Notes under the pieces: model-generated | Database searches by the model: none | What the model saw: only the letters and a program-made list of their open reading frames with translations | What the model was told of the DNA's origin: nothing | Program-made: the position numbers and the translations under genes | NCBI GenBank assembly: GCA_017652345.1 | Contig: JAGCBE010000056.1 | Location: 1-21,082, forward strand | From: Methanobrevibacter sp. | GTDB lineage: Archaea; Methanobacteriota; Methanobacteria; Methanobacteriales; Methanobacteriaceae | Direction of reading: 5' to 3' | DNA length: 21,082 nucleotides | Shown: one piece after another, positions 19,252 to 21,082 of the stretch | Numbering within the stretch: position 1 is the stretch's first letter | How the letters are laid out: each line of letters opens with the position of its first letter

Positions 19252-20847
19252 ATGGAACAAACAAACAACAAAAAATTTGTAGTGGAACAACTACAACAGG
19301 AACTACTACAGGAACAACCAAAAAAGAAAAAACAAAAACTAACTAAGGAACAAAAACAGGAACACGAACAAAAACTACAGGAACTAAAAAAACAGTATCC
19401 CAAACTGTGAGATTTTAAACTATACAACGAACAGGAACTACAACTACAGGAACTACAAAAAACAAACGAACAACTAAACGAACAGGAACTACTACAACTA
19501 CTAAACGAAAAAAACAAACAGGAACAGGAACTAATACAACAGTATTTTTGAATAGTCAATATAGGAAAAAACGAACAGGATATACTAAAAAGTATTGAGT
19601 ATGAACGAACAAAAACACAACTGATACAAAAACAAATGGAACAACGAACAACAAACAACGAACAGATAAAAAAACACAACAAATACTACATACTTAGTAA
19701 TATATCCAAAAACATAAAAAACAACAAACTACAACTATTTGATACAAACGAACAAACAACAAACACAGTAGGAACGAATAAAAACTACGATATAAATTTT
19801 ATGGATAAACTAAACACAAACTACATACTACAACATATAAACGAACAGGAACAACAGGAACTACAAACAACTATGGAACTACTAAACGAACAACTAAACG
19901 AACAACAAAAGATACATTCCAATTCATACACAAAAATACAATACTTAATTGATAAAAAGGAACAACAACAACTACAATACAAAAACGAACAAAAGGAACT
20001 ACAGGAACAACTAAACGAACAGGAACTAATACAAAAACTATACAACACAACGAACAGGATATACAACAAACGAAAAAACAGGAACGAAAAAAGGAACGAA
20101 CGAAAAAAGGAACAGGAACAACTACAAAAACAGATACAAACAACAACAACAGATATTACAACCTTACAGGAACAACTACAGGAACTAATGGAACAACACA
20201 ACGAACAGGATATACAAAAACTAAACAAACAACAACAAAAAAGATACGAAAAAACAATACAGGAACTATACGAACAAATACAGGAACAACAGGAACTACT
20301 ACAGGAACTACAGGAACTACTACAAACACGAACTACAAACAACAAAAAACAACTACAGGAACGAACAAAAAAGGAACACGAACTACAAAAAAAGATATAC
20401 AACTACTACATAGGAACAAACGAACAAATACAGGAACTAATAAACAAATACAACGAACAACGAACAAAAAACAGGAACAACTACAACAACAAAAATACAC
20501 AAGTATCAAATAAGATAAAAACAATATCTAAACATTTGATACAAAAATACTACAACATATACAAGGAACGAAAAAACAAGGAACGAACAACAGGAACAGA
20601 TACACAAACGAATAAACAAGGAACATTACAGGAACTACAGGAACTAATAAACAAAAAACAAAAACTACTACACAGACTACAACACGAACAGGAACTACTA
20701 CACGAACTAAAAAACAAATACGAACAACCACTATACAACGAACAGGAACTACAGGAACTACAACAACGAAAAAAGGAACAAATACAGGAACAGGAACTAC
20801 TACTATACAAACTAAGAAAAAAGGAACACAACGAAATAAACAGATAA
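19252..20847 (+). CDS. Low-complexity Gln/Glu/Lys/Asn/Leu-rich coiled-coil-like protein (531 aa)
   Basis: ATG at 19252 to TAA at 20845-20847, 531 aa; two in-frame TGA codons (both before residue 110) are read as Gly, otherwise only the last 403 residues would be called. The protein consists largely of words such as QEL, NEQ, QEQ, KKEQ and TTNN, with very few Ala, Cys, Trp, Pro or Val, predicting long charged helices; no membrane segment or enzyme motif is visible. Codon use is extreme and unlike the rest of the window: Leu almost always CTA, Asn mostly AAC, Thr mostly ACA. Gln and Lys become CAG and AAG before Glu, and Arg becomes AGG before Asn, which together recreate GGAAC. The same words continue outside the gene on both sides. 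It has its own terminator and stands apart from the replication operon. No family recognised; scaffold-like, or shaped by DNA-level constraints. Confidence 0.8.
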
Positions 20848-20872
20848 AAACGAACAGGAACTACTACACAGG

Positions 20873-20908
20873 AACTACTACTACAACTACTGTAGTAGTA
20901 GTTTTTTT
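20873..20908 (+). terminator. Intrinsic terminator after the low-complexity gene
   Basis: AACTACTACTAC (20873-20884) pairs perfectly over 12 bp with GTAGTAGTAGTT (20892-20903), loop AACTACT, followed by a T run. It begins 26 bp after the stop codon and is itself built from the CTAC word of the gene. Confidence 0.85.
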
Positions 20909-21082
20909 GTATCAATACAGTTTATTACATAATACATTGTATCCATATAATTTATTACATAATACATTGTATCCATATAATTTATTACATAATACATTGT
21001 ATCCATATAATTTATTACATAATACATTGTATCAATACAGTTTATTACATAATACATTGTATCCATATAATTTATTACATAA
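20909..21082. repeat. 30-bp tandem repeat array, two unit variants, continuing past the window
   Basis: Units start at 20909, 20939, 20969, 20999, 21029 and 21059 (the last cut by the window edge), exactly 30 bp apart with no spacers. The last 18 bp, TTATTACATAATACATT and one preceding T, are identical in all complete units; the first 12 come in two forms, GTATCAATACAG (units 1 and 5) and GTATCCATATAA (the others). Junctions create the odd palindrome ATACATTGTAT. The unit is AT-rich. Iterons of an origin or partition site, or an operator array, are all possible. Confidence 0.9.

Noticed and set aside
19236..20915. Minus-strand Cys/Ser/Val-rich frames (148, 193, 121 aa and others)
   Set aside because: They are the antisense image of the low-complexity gene; the Cys/Ser runs follow from GTTCCTG/TAGTTC words.
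20909..21082. CRISPR array
   Set aside because: The 30-bp units are contiguous with no unique spacers and no cas genes nearby.

Overview
The window looks like part of a tailed double-stranded DNA phage (or prophage) that reads TGA as glycine, i.e. NCBI translation table 25. That code is known from Absconditabacteria (SR1) and Gracilibacteria, so a host there is the best inference. The evidence is in the sequence: with TGA as stop every large gene is shattered, while with TGA as Gly they become long open frames. TGA then falls exactly on the invariant glycines of three unrelated ATP/TOPRIM motifs: the terminase P-loop GPRGGGKS, the helicase P-loop ARTGVGKT and the primase motif VEGEID. TAA and TAG remain stops.

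Layout. Positions 1-14983 are a leftward (minus-strand) packaging/virion block. In transcription order it holds a 329-aa protein in the usual place of a small terminase, the large terminase (716 aa), a 100-aa protein, a 967-aa unrecognised protein, and an enormous gene (at least 2849 aa, running off the left edge). The enormous gene encodes a polyvalent protein with two tandem ADP-ribosyltransferase-like domains and a zinc metalloprotease domain, of the type thought to enter the host with phage DNA. Positions 14984-15525 are a divergent non-coding region with an extended -10 promoter and a run of hairpins that ends in a terminator-like structure, a candidate small RNA or attenuated leader.

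Positions 15526-18789 are a compact rightward replication operon: an unknown 176-aa protein, a DUF6291-like replisome organiser, a short DnaB-type helicase and a TOPRIM primase. A strong intrinsic terminator follows. The organiser gene carries three 22-bp-spaced iterons, each read in a different codon frame, next to an AT-rich tract. This is a good candidate for an internal replication origin, as in lambda O.

Positions 18869-21082 are unusual accessory DNA. A non-coding stretch with small repeats precedes a 531-aa Gln/Glu/Lys/Asn/Leu-rich protein. Its DNA is built from a few words (GGAAC, CGAAC, CTAC) that recur in all codon frames and spill into the flanks. A perfect terminator hairpin and a 30-bp tandem array follow, the array running off the right edge. 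Parts of the array unit recur upstream of the low-complexity gene, suggesting shared binding sites.

All assignments come from reading the sequence by eye; no database search was run.
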